Shown piece after piece: positions 6,576 to 6,643 of a DNA stretch of 6,643 bases (positions within the stretch are counted from its first letter, which is position 1; each line of letters begins with the position of its first letter). The position numbers and the translations under genes were made by a program. A model generated the notes under the pieces. That model ran no database searches, was not told where the DNA came from, and was given only the letters and a program-made list of their open reading frames with translations. The stretch comes from Acidobacteriota bacterium (lineage in GTDB: Bacteria; Acidobacteriota; UBA4820; DSQY01): positions 1 through 6,643 of the forward strand of contig JAEMPZ010000198.1 of assembly GCA_022759065.1 (NCBI GenBank), written 5' to 3'.

Positions 6576-6631
6576 CAAGTATGAAGTATGAATTATGAAG
6601 GTTGAAGGGCGTGAGACGTGACGCGAACAAG
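6576..6631 (+). repeat. degenerate heptamer array, about eight in-phase 7-base units
   Basis: Seven-base units run in strict register from 6576: CAAGTAT, GAAGTAT, then GAATTAT (6590-6596), GAAGGTT (6597-6603), GAAGGGC (6604-6610), GTGAGAC (6611-6617), GTGACGC (6618-6624) and GAACAAG (6625-6631). The sequence changes step by step while the period is kept. There are no spacers, so it is not CRISPR. It lies upstream of the operon promoter and may continue past the window edge (6643). Confidence 0.6.
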
Positions 6632-6643
6632 AGGGGGTTATGA

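Noticed and set aside
6492..6631. CRISPR array
   Set aside because: Units are 7 or 8 bases, adjoin without spacers and differ from each other. No cas gene is in the window.

Overview
The window (6,643 bases, GC-rich) comes from a bacterium and holds one five-gene operon, entirely on the minus strand. Read in its own direction it runs from the right edge to the left: a GT4-type glycosyltransferase, an O-antigen ligase-like membrane protein, the DNA-repair mediator RecO, and the alpha (glyQ) and beta (glyS) subunits of heterotetrameric glycyl-tRNA synthetase. All five junctions are tight: overlaps of 14, 26 and 8 bases and one gap of 4 bases. A single sigma70-like promoter candidate lies just upstream of the first gene, and no internal promoter was evident.

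The order recO-glyQ-glyS is an old bacterial arrangement, known for example downstream of era in Bacillus. Here the partners upstream of recO are cell-surface polysaccharide genes rather than era. Split glycyl-tRNA synthetase, a four-cysteine RecO and the wording of GlyS (a KEFTSLQG segment followed by GGLYA) suggest an uncultured Acidobacteriota-like or similar Gram-negative lineage. This is an inference from remembered family appearance, not a search. The GT4 enzyme and the ligase would together add a sugar and join glycan chains to a lipid or other carrier at the inner membrane. The other three genes are housekeeping.

The parts that genes do not explain are the two flanks. Left of glyS (62-174) there are two short arrays of a degenerate 8-base unit (consensus GTNNCGGN) in opposite orientations. 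The inner one runs through the glyS stop codon and encodes the last residues of the protein. Right of the operon (6486-6643) there is a mosaic of three CACCAAGR octamers, a 34-base purine tract and about eight degenerate 7-base units. Positions 1-61 hold no gene I can recognise.

I found no mobile element, CRISPR array, RNA gene or defence system. The most unusual signals are the phase-locked, sequence-drifting 7- and 8-base arrays at both ends and the capture of the end of glyS by one of them.
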